A DNA stretch of 64,000 bases from Chloroflexota bacterium (GCA_023430545.1 JAEZAF010000214.1:1-64000), one strand, 5' to 3'; positions 8,359-18,216 are shown, numbered from the stretch's first letter. Notes: generated from the sequence alone by a model not told the origin. Made by a program: numbers and translations.

Positions 8359-9063
8359 ATGACACAAACTCATCTGCATACACCTGTTTCGGGTTCGACA
8401 AGTGCTCATATCCAGACGTGGTTAGTGGATTTCGACGAGACTTTAGCGGTCAGCCACCTGAGCTGGGTTTTTCAGCATCTTTTTCCCCAGTTCAGTCGCG
8501 AACATCAGTTAGATTATGATGAAGGCCGGTTACATCAGGTCCTGCTGGTGCTTCAGGAGCGCAGCCGGCAAAATCCCGACACAGCGCAGTTATTGGCGGT
8601 GTTGTTTGAGGAAATGGAGTGGCCGTCCACCCTGCTGACGCAGTTTTCACTGGACCTTCAGTCCAGTTACACACCTTCCCTGTTCGAGGACAGTGTGCCT
8701 TTTCTGGAGCGGCTGTATAATAGCGGTCGCCATATCTATATCATTTCAAACAACCGTCATACCCCGAAGCATATTCAGTTGTTCGGAATAGATAAATATA
8801 TTCGCGGTGTTTTTACGCCCCACAACTCGCCTGACACGCAGCCCAAGCCGCACAGCAGTCTGTGGAACTATATTACGGCACACCATACCGACATCAACCC
8901 GGCGACAACTGTTGTCATCGGGGATGATCCGTGGTCCGACGGTGCCTTTGCGCAGGCATGCAGTCTTCCGTGCTGGATTGTCGATCGCACCCAACGCTTT
9001 TCGGACATGTACAAGCAAAAACCGTACCATTGGGTACAGTCTCTGCTTGATATCCCGATATAG
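8359..9063 (+). CDS. HAD-superfamily phosphatase
   Basis: 234 residues with all HAD motifs: motif I DFDETLA (nucleophile Asp24, general acid Asp26), motif II Ser in IISNNR, motif III Lys in QPKPHSSL, and motif IV GDDPWSDG. The helical cap between motifs I and II is of medium length, as in subfamily I (phosphoglycolate/pyrimidine-phosphatase-like) enzymes. It starts 28 bases after the diterpene synthase stop on the same strand and ends the cluster. A role in removing phosphate from a prenyl intermediate or turning over pathway diphosphates is inference; a housekeeping phosphatase is the alternative. Confidence 0.88.
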   Translation: MTQTHLHTPVSGSTSAHIQTWLVDFDETLAVSHLSWVFQHLFPQFSREHQLDYDEGRLHQVLLVLQERSRQNPDTAQLLAVLFEEMEWPSTLLTQFSLDLQSSYTPSLFEDSVPFLERLYNSGRHIYIISNNRHTPKHIQLFGIDKYIRGVFTPHNSPDTQPKPHSSLWNYITAHHTDINPATTVVIGDDPWSDGAFAQACSLPCWIVDRTQRFSDMYKQKPYHWVQSLLDIPI

Positions 9064-9069
9064 AGTCAG

Positions 9070-9459
9070 CTAGTGGTTAGCGCGGCGCTTGGTGAGTCGC
9101 TCGGCAAGCCTTGAAAATTCGTTGACATCAATCGGCTTATAAATGACAAAATCGACGCTCATATCGACTTCATCCGTCGCCATATGAGCGTTCGCCGTCA
9201 TGACAATGATCGACATCATGTCATGTTCATGCGAAGTCTGTATTTCGCGCATCACCCCACGACCATCGAGTTCTGGCATTTCCAGATCAAGTATCAACAG
9301 GTCGAACTTGTGTGCCTGTAAGAGATTTACCGCCTCAAGCCCATTCTCAGCCTGCATGACCTGGTAACCGACATGTCCGAGAGCCAGAGCACATAAATCC
9401 CGATTGAAGTAGTTGTCATCCACAATAAGTGCTGTCGGTGGAGTAACATCCATTGACAT
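9070..9459 (-). CDS. receiver-only response regulator
   Basis: 129 residues from ATG 9459, which has AGGGA six bases upstream; an upstream ATG at 9519 in frame lacks any ribosome site and would add a non-conserved Lys-rich tail. It is a single REC domain with VDDN, phospho-acceptor Asp in LLILDLEMPELDG, Thr in VMTANA and Lys in VIYKPI. It converges on the HAD gene with a 6-bp gap. This is the third output-less receiver within 3 kb, so it may compete for, or share, the histidine kinase at 4999. Confidence 0.9.
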   Translation of the reverse strand: MSMDVTPPTALIVDDNYFNRDLCALALGHVGYQVMQAENGLEAVNLLQAHKFDLLILDLEMPELDGRGVMREIQTSHEHDMMSIIVMTANAHMATDEVDMSVDFVIYKPIDVNEFSRLAERLTKRRANH

Positions 9460-9573
9460 CTGCTTTCCCTTTTGCCCTTTCACACTTAACTTTAGCTTAA
9501 GATCCACCTTTGCATCCATAACGTTTTTACGGTTACAAATCTCTCATAAATCTACCATTGTCACTTTCGACAT

Positions 9574-9599
9574 GTCTTAATTCTAAATTCTCTTAAGAC
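9574..9599. promoter_or_regulatory. inverted repeat upstream of receiver gene
   Basis: GTCTTAA and TTAAGAC form perfect 7-bp arms 12 bases apart, in the 389-bp space between the minus-strand receiver gene (start 9459) and the plus-strand ClbS-like gene (start 9849). A second, related dyad GCTCTT...AAGAGC lies at about 9745-9766. The shared CTTAAG core suggests binding sites of one regulator. No gene is supported in 9460-9848. Confidence 0.4.
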
Positions 9600-9848
9600 A
9601 AAAACCCTGGTTATACTCCACACTGAAAATCCTCCCATAGTGGCGAAGAAAAGCTGCTCATACTGCTATAAAGCTGCATCAGGCCGTGTTCAGAAAGTCG
9701 TCAAATGAAAGAAGGTCAGCGACTAAAGAGGATGTACAGTTCGTGCTCTTGAATTGGCTTAAGAGCCGAATTAAAGACAGTGGATTCGCCAGTATCATTC
9801 GATCAACAGAAACATTATTTGCATGTCATTAACATTAGGCGAGATTCT

Positions 9849-10400
9849 ATGAGCGAAGAACTTGTCACAACCCGGGCGACGTTACTGGCTCACATTGAAC
9901 GCGACTGGCAGGCACTCCATTCACTGCTGGATCGGCTGGATATGGAGCAGTTGACAGCCATCAGGAATACAGATGGCTGGTCAATCAAGGATCATATCGC
10001 TCATCTGGCAGCATGGGAGAACTCTGTGGTTGCTTTCCTCACGGGGAAACCACGTCACGAAAGTCTGGGGGTTTCCGAAAGCCTGTATCTGAGTGAAGAT
10101 CTGGATGCCATGAACCTGGTGATCTTTCAGGCTCACCGTGATGAGCCGCTCAACCAGGTCCAGGCAGAATTTCACAAAACCCACATCCGATTGCTGGAGT
10201 TGCTGGCTCCATTAACGGATGATGATCTGAAGAAACCTTACCGCCATTACCTTCCTCATGAACCCGGAGATGGAAACTGGCCTGCTATCAACACAGTCTA
10301 CGGTAACACTGCCCATCACTATCGCACACATCAGAACTGGATTGAGATGATGCTGGAGATGTCCTCAGCTAAAGGTAGACAGACTGAAGGGCCTCAATGA
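9849..10400 (+). CDS. ClbS/DfsB-like four-helix bundle protein
   Basis: 183 residues. The pattern of an N-terminal helix with THIERDW-type residues, [16 protein letters not shown] around 45-60, and a late [17 protein letters not shown] is typical of the DinB-superfamily branch ClbS/DfsB, whose best known member ClbS is a colibactin self-resistance cyclopropane hydrolase; most members are uncharacterised. The His residues of those two segments would form the metal-like or active site. ATG 9849 follows AGGCGAG; an upstream GTG at 9780 is possible but unsupported. The last 32 bp overlap the 3' end of the convergent dehydratase gene. Confidence 0.8.
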   Translation: MSEELVTTRATLLAHIERDWQALHSLLDRLDMEQLTAIRNTDGWSIKDHIAHLAAWENSVVAFLTGKPRHESLGVSESLYLSEDLDAMNLVIFQAHRDEPLNQVQAEFHKTHIRLLELLAPLTDDDLKKPYRHYLPHEPGDGNWPAINTVYGNTAHHYRTHQNWIEMMLEMSSAKGRQTEGPQ

Positions 10401-12318
10401 TCTTATCGACATCATAGACCGCGCCAGCCCATGTGCCACCGCTCACACGCTGAAGCGCCGCCCATAGTCGTGTATCATCTGGCAAATCAGGATTGGGTGC
10501 CAGATTGGGATGCATCGGACGGCTGGCAATGATATCTGATGTCACCGGCTGACCGTCTTCATCCAGCAGATTAACCTGCCCTTCGAGCGTATTTCGGTCA
10601 ATCACAATATCGATGATGTCACCATCACGCAGCTTGCCAATCGGCCCGGACGCCAGCGCTTCTGGTCCGATGTGTCCGATACATGCCCCGGTTGACACTC
10701 CGGAAAAGCGCCCATCCGTCAGAATGGGGACATGCTTTCCCCACGGCGTATGCTTAAGTGCAGAGGTAAGCTGATAGGTTTCTTCCATACCGGTACCGCT
10801 GGGGCCGCTGCCGATCAGCACCAGAATATCCGTCATCTGGATTTTATAATCCGTCTGTCCCTTGACCGCCCGGATCGCCTCACGCTCTGATGTGAACACC
10901 CGCGCTGTCCCCCGTTTACGATAGACATTATCGACCAGCACACTCGGATCAATCGATGTCGCTTTAATCACCGCACCCTGTGGAGCAAGATTCCCTTTCG
11001 GGAAGATCACAGTGCTCGACAGTCCCGCACACCGGGCTTCCTCCGCCGACATGATTACATGATGCGGATTAACCCCTGTTTCGCTTGTTAACCGTGCGCG
11101 TGCAACCTGACGACGTGTGCTGTGTGCCCACCAATCCAGATTTTCCCCTAAGGTCTGCCCGGTCACAGTCATCACATCCAGATGGAGCAGCCCCATCTCA
11201 CGCAGATGCAGCATGACCTCTGGCACTGCACCAGCAAAATAAACCTGCACCGTTGGATGGTGGCGGGGACCGTTAGGCAGTGCATCCACCAGACGCGGGG
11301 TGCTGCGGTTAATTCGGATCCAGTCATCAATTGTCGGTATAGGCAGTCCGGCAGCGTGCGCAATCGCAGGGATATGCAGCAGCAGATTGGTTGAGCCGCC
11401 AAACGCTGCGTGAACCAGCATGGCATTTTCCAGCGATTGCGGCGTGATAATGTCGCTCATGCGGATGCGCTTCTGATGCAGATTCATCAGGGCGAGTGCG
11501 GAACGATGGGCAATGTCATACCAGCTCGGCTCACCGGATGGCGACAAGGCACTGTGAGGTAAAGCCATCCCTAGGGCTTCTGCCACAACCTGTGTCGTTG
11601 CGGCGGTACCGAGAAACTGACACCCGCCTCCGGAGGAACCACATGCCTTACATCCCATTTCCGCCGCATAGTCAAGGTCGATCAAACCATGTGCAAAACG
11701 CACCCCAATGGTTTGAATCATACCCGCATCTTCCGCATCAGGTGTCGGTAACGTCACCCCACCGGGTACAGCAATCCCCGGAAGATTTCGGGTTCCGGCT
11801 AATCCCATCAGGATTGCCGGTAATCCCTTATCGCAGGTCCCAATGCCCATCACTCCATCACAGGTGGGCAGAGACCGAATCAAGCGGCGCATCACCACTG
11901 CCGCATCGTTACGATAGGGCAGGCTGTCGAACATGCCTTTTGTGCCCTGTGAACGGCCATCACAGGGATCTGAACAATAGACGGCAAAGGGCAGTGCACC
12001 CTGCTGACGAATCGTCTGTGCGGCCTGTTTGACCTGAAGGTGAAGTTCCCAGTGCCCGGTATGATAGCCTAATGCAATCGGGCTTCCGTCTGGCTCACGC
12101 AGTCCACCATGGGTACTCACAATCACAAAATGATTGCGTCCGACTTCCTCCGGATTCCAGCCCATCGCGACATTCTGCGTCATCCCAAACAGATTGCCGC
12201 TAGGCTCATTAAGCAGCATCTCTTCAGTAAGGGGAAGTTTACTCTCTCGGGTTTCACCGAACAGCCGACTATCGTGTATCCCGGCATCCGTACCGAGAAT
12301 TTCTTCGGCTGATATCAT
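10369..12318 (-). CDS. D-xylonate dehydratase, YjhG/YagF family
   Basis: 649 residues, the length of E. coli YjhG, with which it agrees nearly end to end ([65 protein letters not shown]...SGGTW). It belongs to the IlvD/Edd dehydratases, which use an Fe-S cluster; ligand cysteines are visible in DPCDG, GTCDKG and ACGSSGGGC. The reaction expected is D-xylonate (or a related C5 acid) to 2-keto-3-deoxy acid plus water. ATG 12318 follows AGGATC. It is the last gene of the sugar-acid operon and lies 60 bp behind the semialdehyde dehydrogenase gene. Confidence 0.93.
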   Translation of the reverse strand: MISAEEILGTDAGIHDSRLFGETRESKLPLTEEMLLNEPSGNLFGMTQNVAMGWNPEEVGRNHFVIVSTHGGLREPDGSPIALGYHTGHWELHLQVKQAAQTIRQQGALPFAVYCSDPCDGRSQGTKGMFDSLPYRNDAAVVMRRLIRSLPTCDGVMGIGTCDKGLPAILMGLAGTRNLPGIAVPGGVTLPTPDAEDAGMIQTIGVRFAHGLIDLDYAAEMGCKACGSSGGGCQFLGTAATTQVVAEALGMALPHSALSPSGEPSWYDIAHRSALALMNLHQKRIRMSDIITPQSLENAMLVHAAFGGSTNLLLHIPAIAHAAGLPIPTIDDWIRINRSTPRLVDALPNGPRHHPTVQVYFAGAVPEVMLHLREMGLLHLDVMTVTGQTLGENLDWWAHSTRRQVARARLTSETGVNPHHVIMSAEEARCAGLSSTVIFPKGNLAPQGAVIKATSIDPSVLVDNVYRKRGTARVFTSEREAIRAVKGQTDYKIQMTDILVLIGSGPSGTGMEETYQLTSALKHTPWGKHVPILTDGRFSGVSTGACIGHIGPEALASGPIGKLRDGDIIDIVIDRNTLEGQVNLLDEDGQPVTSDIIASRPMHPNLAPNPDLPDDTRLWAALQRVSGGTWAGAVYDVDKIIEALQSVYL

Positions 12319-12378
12319 CTCATACGATCCTGACGCTTTGCTACCTCATTCTGCATTCACATACACGGGTTAACTGCG

Positions 12379-13977
12379 TTATTCAGAGGTCGTCCGTTGA
12401 ATAGCGTTGCGAGTCAGTGTGTTATCGACGATCCGCCAGATATTCAGAGGGTTCGTGTCTTTAAGCGCTTCCGGTAGAAGTGCATCCGGCAAATTCTGAA
12501 ATGCGACCGGGCGTAAAAATCGACGGATTGCAGTCAACCCAACAGATGTTGTACCCGATGCGGAAGTCGCAGGGAAAGGTCCACCATGTACCATTGAATG
12601 GACAACCTCGACACCTGTTGGAAAGCCATTCAGCAGCAGACGGCCCGCTTTTTCGCGCAGCAGATCAAACAGTCCTCCTGCCGTTTCAAGTTCATCATCC
12701 GACGCATGGATGGTAGCCGTGAGGTTGCCTTCGAGCTGCTCGATAGCTGCCTGCATCTCATCCATCGAGTCGCAGACGACAAAAAAGGTGACAGGTCCAA
12801 AATGTTCACGCTGAAGGCTTTTATCCTGCAAAAATGCGTTTGCTGTTGTCTGCATGACCGTATTGGCAAAGCAGTAACCTGCGTCATTGATTTGTGTGCC
12901 ACCTGTTTTCAGTGTGACGGCAGGATTTTTCGCCGTTTCGGTCACACCTGCCATTAGTCCACGCTCTACGCCTTCATTGAGCAGGACCGCAGGCTGTTTT
13001 TCCCCCATTTTCGCGCTGAACTGTTCAACGAACGCGGCATTTTCCTTCAGGATCAGCACCAACCCGGGTTTCGTGCAGAACTGACCGCTGCCCCCTGTGA
13101 CAGAGCCAACCAGTCCATCCGCCAAACCCTCTGGAGAAGCTGCAATCGCACCAGGAAGCAGGATAACAGGATTAAGGCTGCCCATCTCGGCGTAAACCGG
13201 AATGGGATGCGGGCGGGCAGCAGCAGCATCCATAATCGCACGGCCACCCTGATACGAACCTGTAAAGGCGATCGCCTGCAGGCCGGGTTGACGAACCAGT
13301 GCCTGCCCAACACTGACCTGACTACCCTGAATAAAGGAGAAATAACCTGTAGGTAGTCCGTTTACCTCTACCGCACGCGATATTGCGCCTGCGATCAGCT
13401 CGCAGGTCGCCGGATAAGCGGGGTGCCCTTTCACAATCACCGGACAGCCTGCTGCCAAAGCTGAAGCGGTATCTCCACCAGCAGTCCCAAATGCTAAAGG
13501 AAAATTGTTCGGCGTAAAAACTGCCACCGGGCCAATCGGAAACGACATGCGGCGAATATCAGGGCGGGGTGCCGGAGTGCGATTCGGCTGGGCGGTGTCA
13601 ATGATCACATCGACAAACGACCCGTCACGCAGCATCCCGGCAAACGCCCGAATCTGATTCGTCGTCCGTGCCAGTTCTCCACGCAGACGCACCATCCCCA
13701 ATCCGGTTTCTGTATCGGTGATCTCAAGCAGTGTGTCACCGAGTGCCTCAATTTCACGGGCAGCATCATCCAGAAAATCAGCACGCACCTGTGCAGACAG
13801 ATTGCGCGTGATTTTAAACGCCTCAACCGCCTGCTCAACCGCCTGTGCCACCTCGGTATCCGTCGCGTCAGTGAATTTCCATTCCGTTGGCTGACGTGTG
13901 CGTGGATTAAACCCTGTAAACTGAAAATCGCCTGCTGCGATCCAGTGTCCACCGATGTTATTTTTACCTGTAATCAT
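12379..13977 (-). CDS. 2,5-dioxovalerate (2-oxoglutarate semialdehyde) dehydrogenase
   Basis: 532 residues of the aldehyde dehydrogenase superfamily, KGSADH branch: FTPNNFPLAFGTAGGDT, VKGHPAYP, catalytic Glu264 in AEMGSLNPV and nucleophile Cys301 in SGQFCTKPG. The branch oxidises 2-oxoglutarate semialdehyde to 2-oxoglutarate with NAD(P)+, the last step of the Weimberg pentose route, which feeds the TCA cycle. ATG 13977 has AGGTAG upstream. It lies between the second enolase-superfamily dehydratase and the YjhG-type dehydratase, in the order expected for a sugar-acid operon. Confidence 0.93.
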   Translation of the reverse strand: MITGKNNIGGHWIAAGDFQFTGFNPRTRQPTEWKFTDATDTEVAQAVEQAVEAFKITRNLSAQVRADFLDDAAREIEALGDTLLEITDTETGLGMVRLRGELARTTNQIRAFAGMLRDGSFVDVIIDTAQPNRTPAPRPDIRRMSFPIGPVAVFTPNNFPLAFGTAGGDTASALAAGCPVIVKGHPAYPATCELIAGAISRAVEVNGLPTGYFSFIQGSQVSVGQALVRQPGLQAIAFTGSYQGGRAIMDAAAARPHPIPVYAEMGSLNPVILLPGAIAASPEGLADGLVGSVTGGSGQFCTKPGLVLILKENAAFVEQFSAKMGEKQPAVLLNEGVERGLMAGVTETAKNPAVTLKTGGTQINDAGYCFANTVMQTTANAFLQDKSLQREHFGPVTFFVVCDSMDEMQAAIEQLEGNLTATIHASDDELETAGGLFDLLREKAGRLLLNGFPTGVEVVHSMVHGGPFPATSASGTTSVGLTAIRRFLRPVAFQNLPDALLPEALKDTNPLNIWRIVDNTLTRNAIQRTTSE

Positions 13978-14024
13978 TTGCTACCTGACATTTCATGATA
14001 GGGTTTGGCATAAGATACAACTCA

Positions 14025-15299
14025 CTAGCTCCACAGCCGATCACTTGAGCGCTCGTTATCCCATAGATCGGTCGGATCAAAACACAGCGGATCACGCGGA
14101 TCAAGAAACTCGCGCACACATTCGAGGTTGATATCCCCAAAGCCCAGTCCGGGTGTTTCTGGAACCTGAATATAACCGTCGTTGATCAGCGGCCTGGGCA
14201 GGCCATCGCACAGATCGTTCCAGCGTTCAATATCCACCGAGTGATTTTCCAGCACAAGGAAGTTGTCGGTTGCTGCTGCACAGTGGACACTTGCCAGCGT
14301 TGCGACTGGAGAGCCTGCCATGTGCATCGCCATCGCAATGCCATGCTCCTGCGCATAATCTCCAATGCGCTTCGTCTCCAAAATACCGCCAGAAGTCGCA
14401 AGGTCAGGGTGAATAACAGCCACAGCACCGGCATCTATCAGCGGCCTGAAGTTCTCCTTGAGATAAATATCCTCGCCAGTACAGATCGGTGTAGTGACCG
14501 AACGTGTGAGGCGAACATACTGCTCAGTAAACTGCCACGGGATCATATCTTCATACCAGGCGAGCGTAAACTGATCCAACGCCTTTCCCAGTTTGATACA
14601 GGATTCCAGCGTGATATGTCCGAAGTGATCGGCAGCAAGGGGAATCTCATCCCCGATAATTGAACGCACGATACCAACATACTCTACCAGACAGTCAACA
14701 CCTTTGCGGGTTAACTGAATACCGGTAAAAGGATGCATGATATGATGCGATGTAACCATCTCTGGCGGGGCCGAAATAGCGCCGGGGATATCTTCCAGCA
14801 GATCGATACCGACATCCATTTTCAGAAATTTAAAACCCCTGTCCATACGCCGCTTAAGACGCTCTCCCATCTCCACCGGATCTTTGGTCGTGGGTGTATC
14901 ACAGTAGCACAGGATGCGCTCACGGAATTTGCCACCTGCAAGTTGATATGCAGGGACACCGTAAGCTTTCCCAGCCAGATCCATCAGCGCCATCTCGATC
15001 CCGCAGACACCACCGGCCTGTCGCGCATGATGTCCGAATTGTTTGATTTTGCGAAAGATCTTGTCGATATTACAGGGATTCTCGCCCAGAATGCGACTCT
15101 TGAGCATCAGTGCATAGGTTTTGCTCGCCCAATCACGCACTTCACCATAGCCACTGATACCCTGATTGGTATCGATTCGGATGAGGCACACATCCATCGG
15201 CAGCCCAACCAGATTGGCAATCCGCAGATCCGTGATACGCAGATCAGAAGGCCGGGAATGCTGTTTTACGTGGTCAGTAATCAGCGGCTGATCATTCAT
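14025..15299 (-). CDS. enolase-superfamily sugar-acid dehydratase (MR/MLE)
   Basis: 424 residues. Mandelate racemase-type barrel: Lys in FLKMDVG on barrel strand 2, metal ligands Asp (AADHFGH), Glu (WYEDM) and Glu (CTGEDI), and His in MHMAGSP. The N-terminal capping domain has the GYGEVRDW segment and IEMALMDLAGKAYGVP. These features fit dehydratases of aldonic or aldaric acids; which epimer is used cannot be told. The start ATG 15299 follows TGAGG. The protein is about 40 residues longer than its operon mate at 17003 and clearly not a recent duplicate of it. Confidence 0.88.
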   Translation of the reverse strand: MNDQPLITDHVKQHSRPSDLRITDLRIANLVGLPMDVCLIRIDTNQGISGYGEVRDWASKTYALMLKSRILGENPCNIDKIFRKIKQFGHHARQAGGVCGIEMALMDLAGKAYGVPAYQLAGGKFRERILCYCDTPTTKDPVEMGERLKRRMDRGFKFLKMDVGIDLLEDIPGAISAPPEMVTSHHIMHPFTGIQLTRKGVDCLVEYVGIVRSIIGDEIPLAADHFGHITLESCIKLGKALDQFTLAWYEDMIPWQFTEQYVRLTRSVTTPICTGEDIYLKENFRPLIDAGAVAVIHPDLATSGGILETKRIGDYAQEHGIAMAMHMAGSPVATLASVHCAAATDNFLVLENHSVDIERWNDLCDGLPRPLINDGYIQVPETPGLGFGDINLECVREFLDPRDPLCFDPTDLWDNERSSDRLWS

Positions 15300-15356
15300 A
15301 ATGCCTCAACATCACAGCAGGATATTTCTTAAAAAAGAATAATTTCAGAACACTTT

Positions 15357-16235
15357 TCATGTGCGTTCAACAACACGTACCGTATTGACTAACTCACCGA
15401 TCGGATCAATCTTTATTCGCACTCTGTCACCAGCTTCCAGTGTAAACGAATCCGGCGGGACAATCCCCGTACCTGTGAACAGGAAGGCACCCTTCGAAAA
15501 GCGTTTGCAGCGCCCCAGATAATCCACCAGATCCCCGAGTGACCGATGAAGTTCAGCGGTTGTCGTGGTATCACTGAAGACAGTTTCACCACTGCGCTCA
15601 ATCTGCAATTCGATGGCAACATCCGGCCATTGTGTAGCCCCCGGTTGCAACCAGATGCGTGGGCCAACAGCGCAGGCATTCTCATACACTTTCGCCTGTG
15701 GCAGATAAAGCGGGTTCTCGCCCTCAATATCCCGCGAACTCATATCGTTGCCAATCGTGAAACCGATCACTTCCATATGGGCATTCAGCACGATGACCAG
15801 TTCAGGTTCCGGCACCGACCATGTCGCATCATAACGGATGCCAACCGGTTCGCCGAGATCCACCACATCGTACCCCATAGATTTGAAGAACAGTTCAGGC
15901 CGCTGCGCCTTGTACACCCGTGTATACATCGAGCTGTTATTCGACTCGGCTTCACGGGCTTCTTCGCTGCGCTTATACGTGACTCCAGCCGCCCAGATTT
16001 CCTGATTCCCGACCGGGACATGGTGTGTGATCGCATCATTTTCAACCGATGCCTGCAGACGTTCCTGAAGCACGGCCACCAGATTTGCGGCAGGTGTGGA
16101 TGACAGCAGCGTATCTAAATCGATAGCAGAAGTACTCGTCTCCCCTGATGTCAGCCGACCCCCTACTTCAAGCCCAAGCCGCCGCTGACCGTCTGCCCCG
16201 CTGAACTGCACCAGAAATATTTCATCACTGCTCAT
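15357..16235 (-). CDS. 2-keto-3-deoxy-acid dehydratase, FAH family
   Basis: 292 residues. C-terminal fumarylacetoacetate hydrolase fold with metal ligands in PEPELV and the later Asp of GNDMSSRDIEGENPLYLPQ. The segment GVTYKRSEEAREAES...VYKAQRPELFFKS is typical of XylX/KdaD-type enzymes that convert 2-keto-3-deoxy-D-xylonate or -L-arabinonate to 2-oxoglutarate semialdehyde. Its product is the substrate of the dehydrogenase at 12379. I chose ATG 16235; the frame is open to 16289, but that extension overlaps the upstream gene and looks non-coding. Confidence 0.9.
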   Translation of the reverse strand: MSSDEIFLVQFSGADGQRRLGLEVGGRLTSGETSTSAIDLDTLLSSTPAANLVAVLQERLQASVENDAITHHVPVGNQEIWAAGVTYKRSEEAREAESNNSSMYTRVYKAQRPELFFKSMGYDVVDLGEPVGIRYDATWSVPEPELVIVLNAHMEVIGFTIGNDMSSRDIEGENPLYLPQAKVYENACAVGPRIWLQPGATQWPDVAIELQIERSGETVFSDTTTTAELHRSLGDLVDYLGRCKRFSKGAFLFTGTGIVPPDSFTLEAGDRVRIKIDPIGELVNTVRVVERT

Positions 16236-16273
16236 GTTATGCTCGTTCCCTGAAGGTTGAATACCGGGGCTGC

Positions 16274-16975
16274 TTACGCACGTCCCCACCGGTTATATGC
16301 TTCATCAAAAGACACACCGCGTGCAAAATCTTCACGCATGCCCTGCTCACGCGCTTCCATCTCTTCGACTTTCACCAGCGCTTCCATCGCAATCGCTTTG
16401 GGGACGACGATAACGCCATCTGCCTCACCGACAATCCAGTCACCGGGACTCACACGCACCCGCGCCGTAATCGTTCCCGGCATCCCAATCGGCACATTGA
16501 CGTCCGTCATCCGCCAGCGGCTGGCCGATTCGATCGGTGATGTCCCACGCACACATGGCGAGAAGTCGGGAATAGCTTCCAGGCCGAAATAATCGCGAAT
16601 ATAGGCATCGATTACGATCCCGTGCGCACCGCCCTGCTTGAGTGCCCAACTGGTCATCTCGCCAAACTTACCCGCATGCACTTCGCCACCAGACTCCACA
16701 ACAACAGCACAGCCGGGATAAAGCAGCGTTCGCAGTTCTTCAAAATAATTCCCGGTCCAGTCGCTGGGTTCTTCATCGGTTGACGATTTAGGATACGCCG
16801 CACCGCGCACCGTAATCACCTGCCCGGCGAGATGACGCTGCACGAAAAGCGGCTTGATCCCTAAATCGAGGCATTGATTCGGATAGCCCATCGCGTCCAG
16901 CGTATCATAAAGATTCGCCACGCGGATTTTGTCCCATCGTGCCTGTAACTCGACGACCGAAGGTTGTTCAGACAT
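16274..16975 (-). CDS. RraA-like protein / oxaloacetate-type aldolase family
   Basis: 233 residues. RraA fold: GQVITVRGAAYP, VVVESGGEVHAGKFGEM, GGAHGIVIDAYIRD with the Arg-Asp pair of the metal site, then PGDWIVGEADGVIVVP. Relatives include RNase E inhibitor RraA and 4-hydroxy-4-methyl-2-oxoglutarate/oxaloacetate aldolases or decarboxylases. In sugar-acid operons such proteins are common and probably act on a 2-keto acid, but the reaction here is not established. ATG 16975 has AAAGGACG upstream, and the gene sits between the two enolase-superfamily/FAH genes in one transcript. Confidence 0.85.
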   Translation of the reverse strand: MSEQPSVVELQARWDKIRVANLYDTLDAMGYPNQCLDLGIKPLFVQRHLAGQVITVRGAAYPKSSTDEEPSDWTGNYFEELRTLLYPGCAVVVESGGEVHAGKFGEMTSWALKQGGAHGIVIDAYIRDYFGLEAIPDFSPCVRGTSPIESASRWRMTDVNVPIGMPGTITARVRVSPGDWIVGEADGVIVVPKAIAMEALVKVEEMEAREQGMREDFARGVSFDEAYNRWGRA

Positions 16976-17002
16976 TATGCGTCCTTTTAAAAATGCTATG
17001 AC

Positions 17003-18166
17003 TTAATCGAAGTAAGTATCACCGTTCCAAAGCAGGCTTTTCGCGACTTTATCATTGAGTTCTACCCCGATACCAGGACGCTCAGAGACGGTCATGAAAC
17101 CCTGTTCGACGAAAGGCTTATCACCGTCACACAGATCGCTCCACCATGAGATCATACGGCTGTGAAATTCCAGCAGCAGGAAATTCGGCACCGAAGCCAT
17201 CACATGGCAGGCCGCCATCATCCCCAACGGCGACGACACATTGTGTGGCGCAATCGGGATATAATGCGCATCCGCGATATCGGCAATCCGTTTGGCTTCA
17301 GCAATGCCGCCCGCTTTCGCCAGATCAGGCATAATGACATCGACTGCCTGCCGTGCGAACATCTCCAGAAATTCAAACCGCGTATACTGATTCTCGCCTG
17401 TACAGATCACCGTACTGCTCGAACGACGCACCTGTGCCAGCGCGTCGATGTTTTCCGCTGGAACCGGTTCCTCTAACCACAGCAGCCGCAGTGGTTCGAC
17501 AGCTTTTGCCAGTGTGATGGCAGAAGGCAGATCAAACTGCCCGTGACAATCGATAGCCAGATCGGTCGCGTAACCGAGTGCCTCTCGCAGTCCTTCGATC
17601 AGCGCGATAATCTGGTTCATTTCTCTGGCACCCACCGTCCAGTTATAAGCATCCAGCTTACCTGCAACGGCGTTATCCACATCAAATTTCACCGCAGTGA
17701 AACCTTCAGACACGACTTCCAGCGCTTTATCGGCATAGGCTTGTGGATCGCTGGTCTCACCGGCATGGCAGTCTGCATAGAGCCGCAGTTTGTCGCGGAA
17801 TTTCCCGCCTAACAGTTTATAAACCGGCACCCCCAGCGCTTTACCCATGATGTCGTGAAGCGCATTATCAATCCCGGTCAAAGCGAAGATCAGCGGCGCA
17901 TGGCTGGAGCCGCCATAACGCCCCAGACGCCGCAGCTTTTCATAAATCAGGTTGACATTGAAGGGATCTTCTCCAATCAGCACCGGTTTCATCGCGATAA
18001 TCGAGGCTTTCGTGGCAAAGCCGGAAAAACCCGGACCGCCAGAATTACACTCGCCCGTACCGACAATGCCTTCATCCGTGTATATGCGCACAAAGGTCCA
18101 TACACTGCCACCGCTGTCCGGTTCTTCACGACCGATCACGCAGGCTTGCACATCAGTAATCTTCAT
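17003..18166 (-). CDS. enolase-superfamily sugar-acid dehydratase (galactonate/gluconate type)
   Basis: 387 residues. Lys in FTAVKFDVDNA, metal ligands Asp (AIDCHGQF), Glu (WLEEPVP) and Glu (CTGENQ), and a catalytic His in APHNVSSPLG; the PHN...SP motif is characteristic of the D-galactonate/gluconate-dehydratase side of the mandelate racemase family. The N-terminal cap includes EKLRRLGRYGG, which closes over the substrate. Start ATG 18166 has AAAGGTTC upstream. It follows the permease gene with a hairpin between them and is the first enzyme gene of the operon. Confidence 0.9.
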   Translation of the reverse strand: MKITDVQACVIGREEPDSGGSVWTFVRIYTDEGIVGTGECNSGGPGFSGFATKASIIAMKPVLIGEDPFNVNLIYEKLRRLGRYGGSSHAPLIFALTGIDNALHDIMGKALGVPVYKLLGGKFRDKLRLYADCHAGETSDPQAYADKALEVVSEGFTAVKFDVDNAVAGKLDAYNWTVGAREMNQIIALIEGLREALGYATDLAIDCHGQFDLPSAITLAKAVEPLRLLWLEEPVPAENIDALAQVRRSSSTVICTGENQYTRFEFLEMFARQAVDVIMPDLAKAGGIAEAKRIADIADAHYIPIAPHNVSSPLGMMAACHVMASVPNFLLLEFHSRMISWWSDLCDGDKPFVEQGFMTVSERPGIGVELNDKVAKSLLWNGDTYFD

Positions 18167-18216
18167 TCATGAACCTTTTCAATGTACTCAAATAAAAAAT
18201 ATTTCATCCCTGAAAC

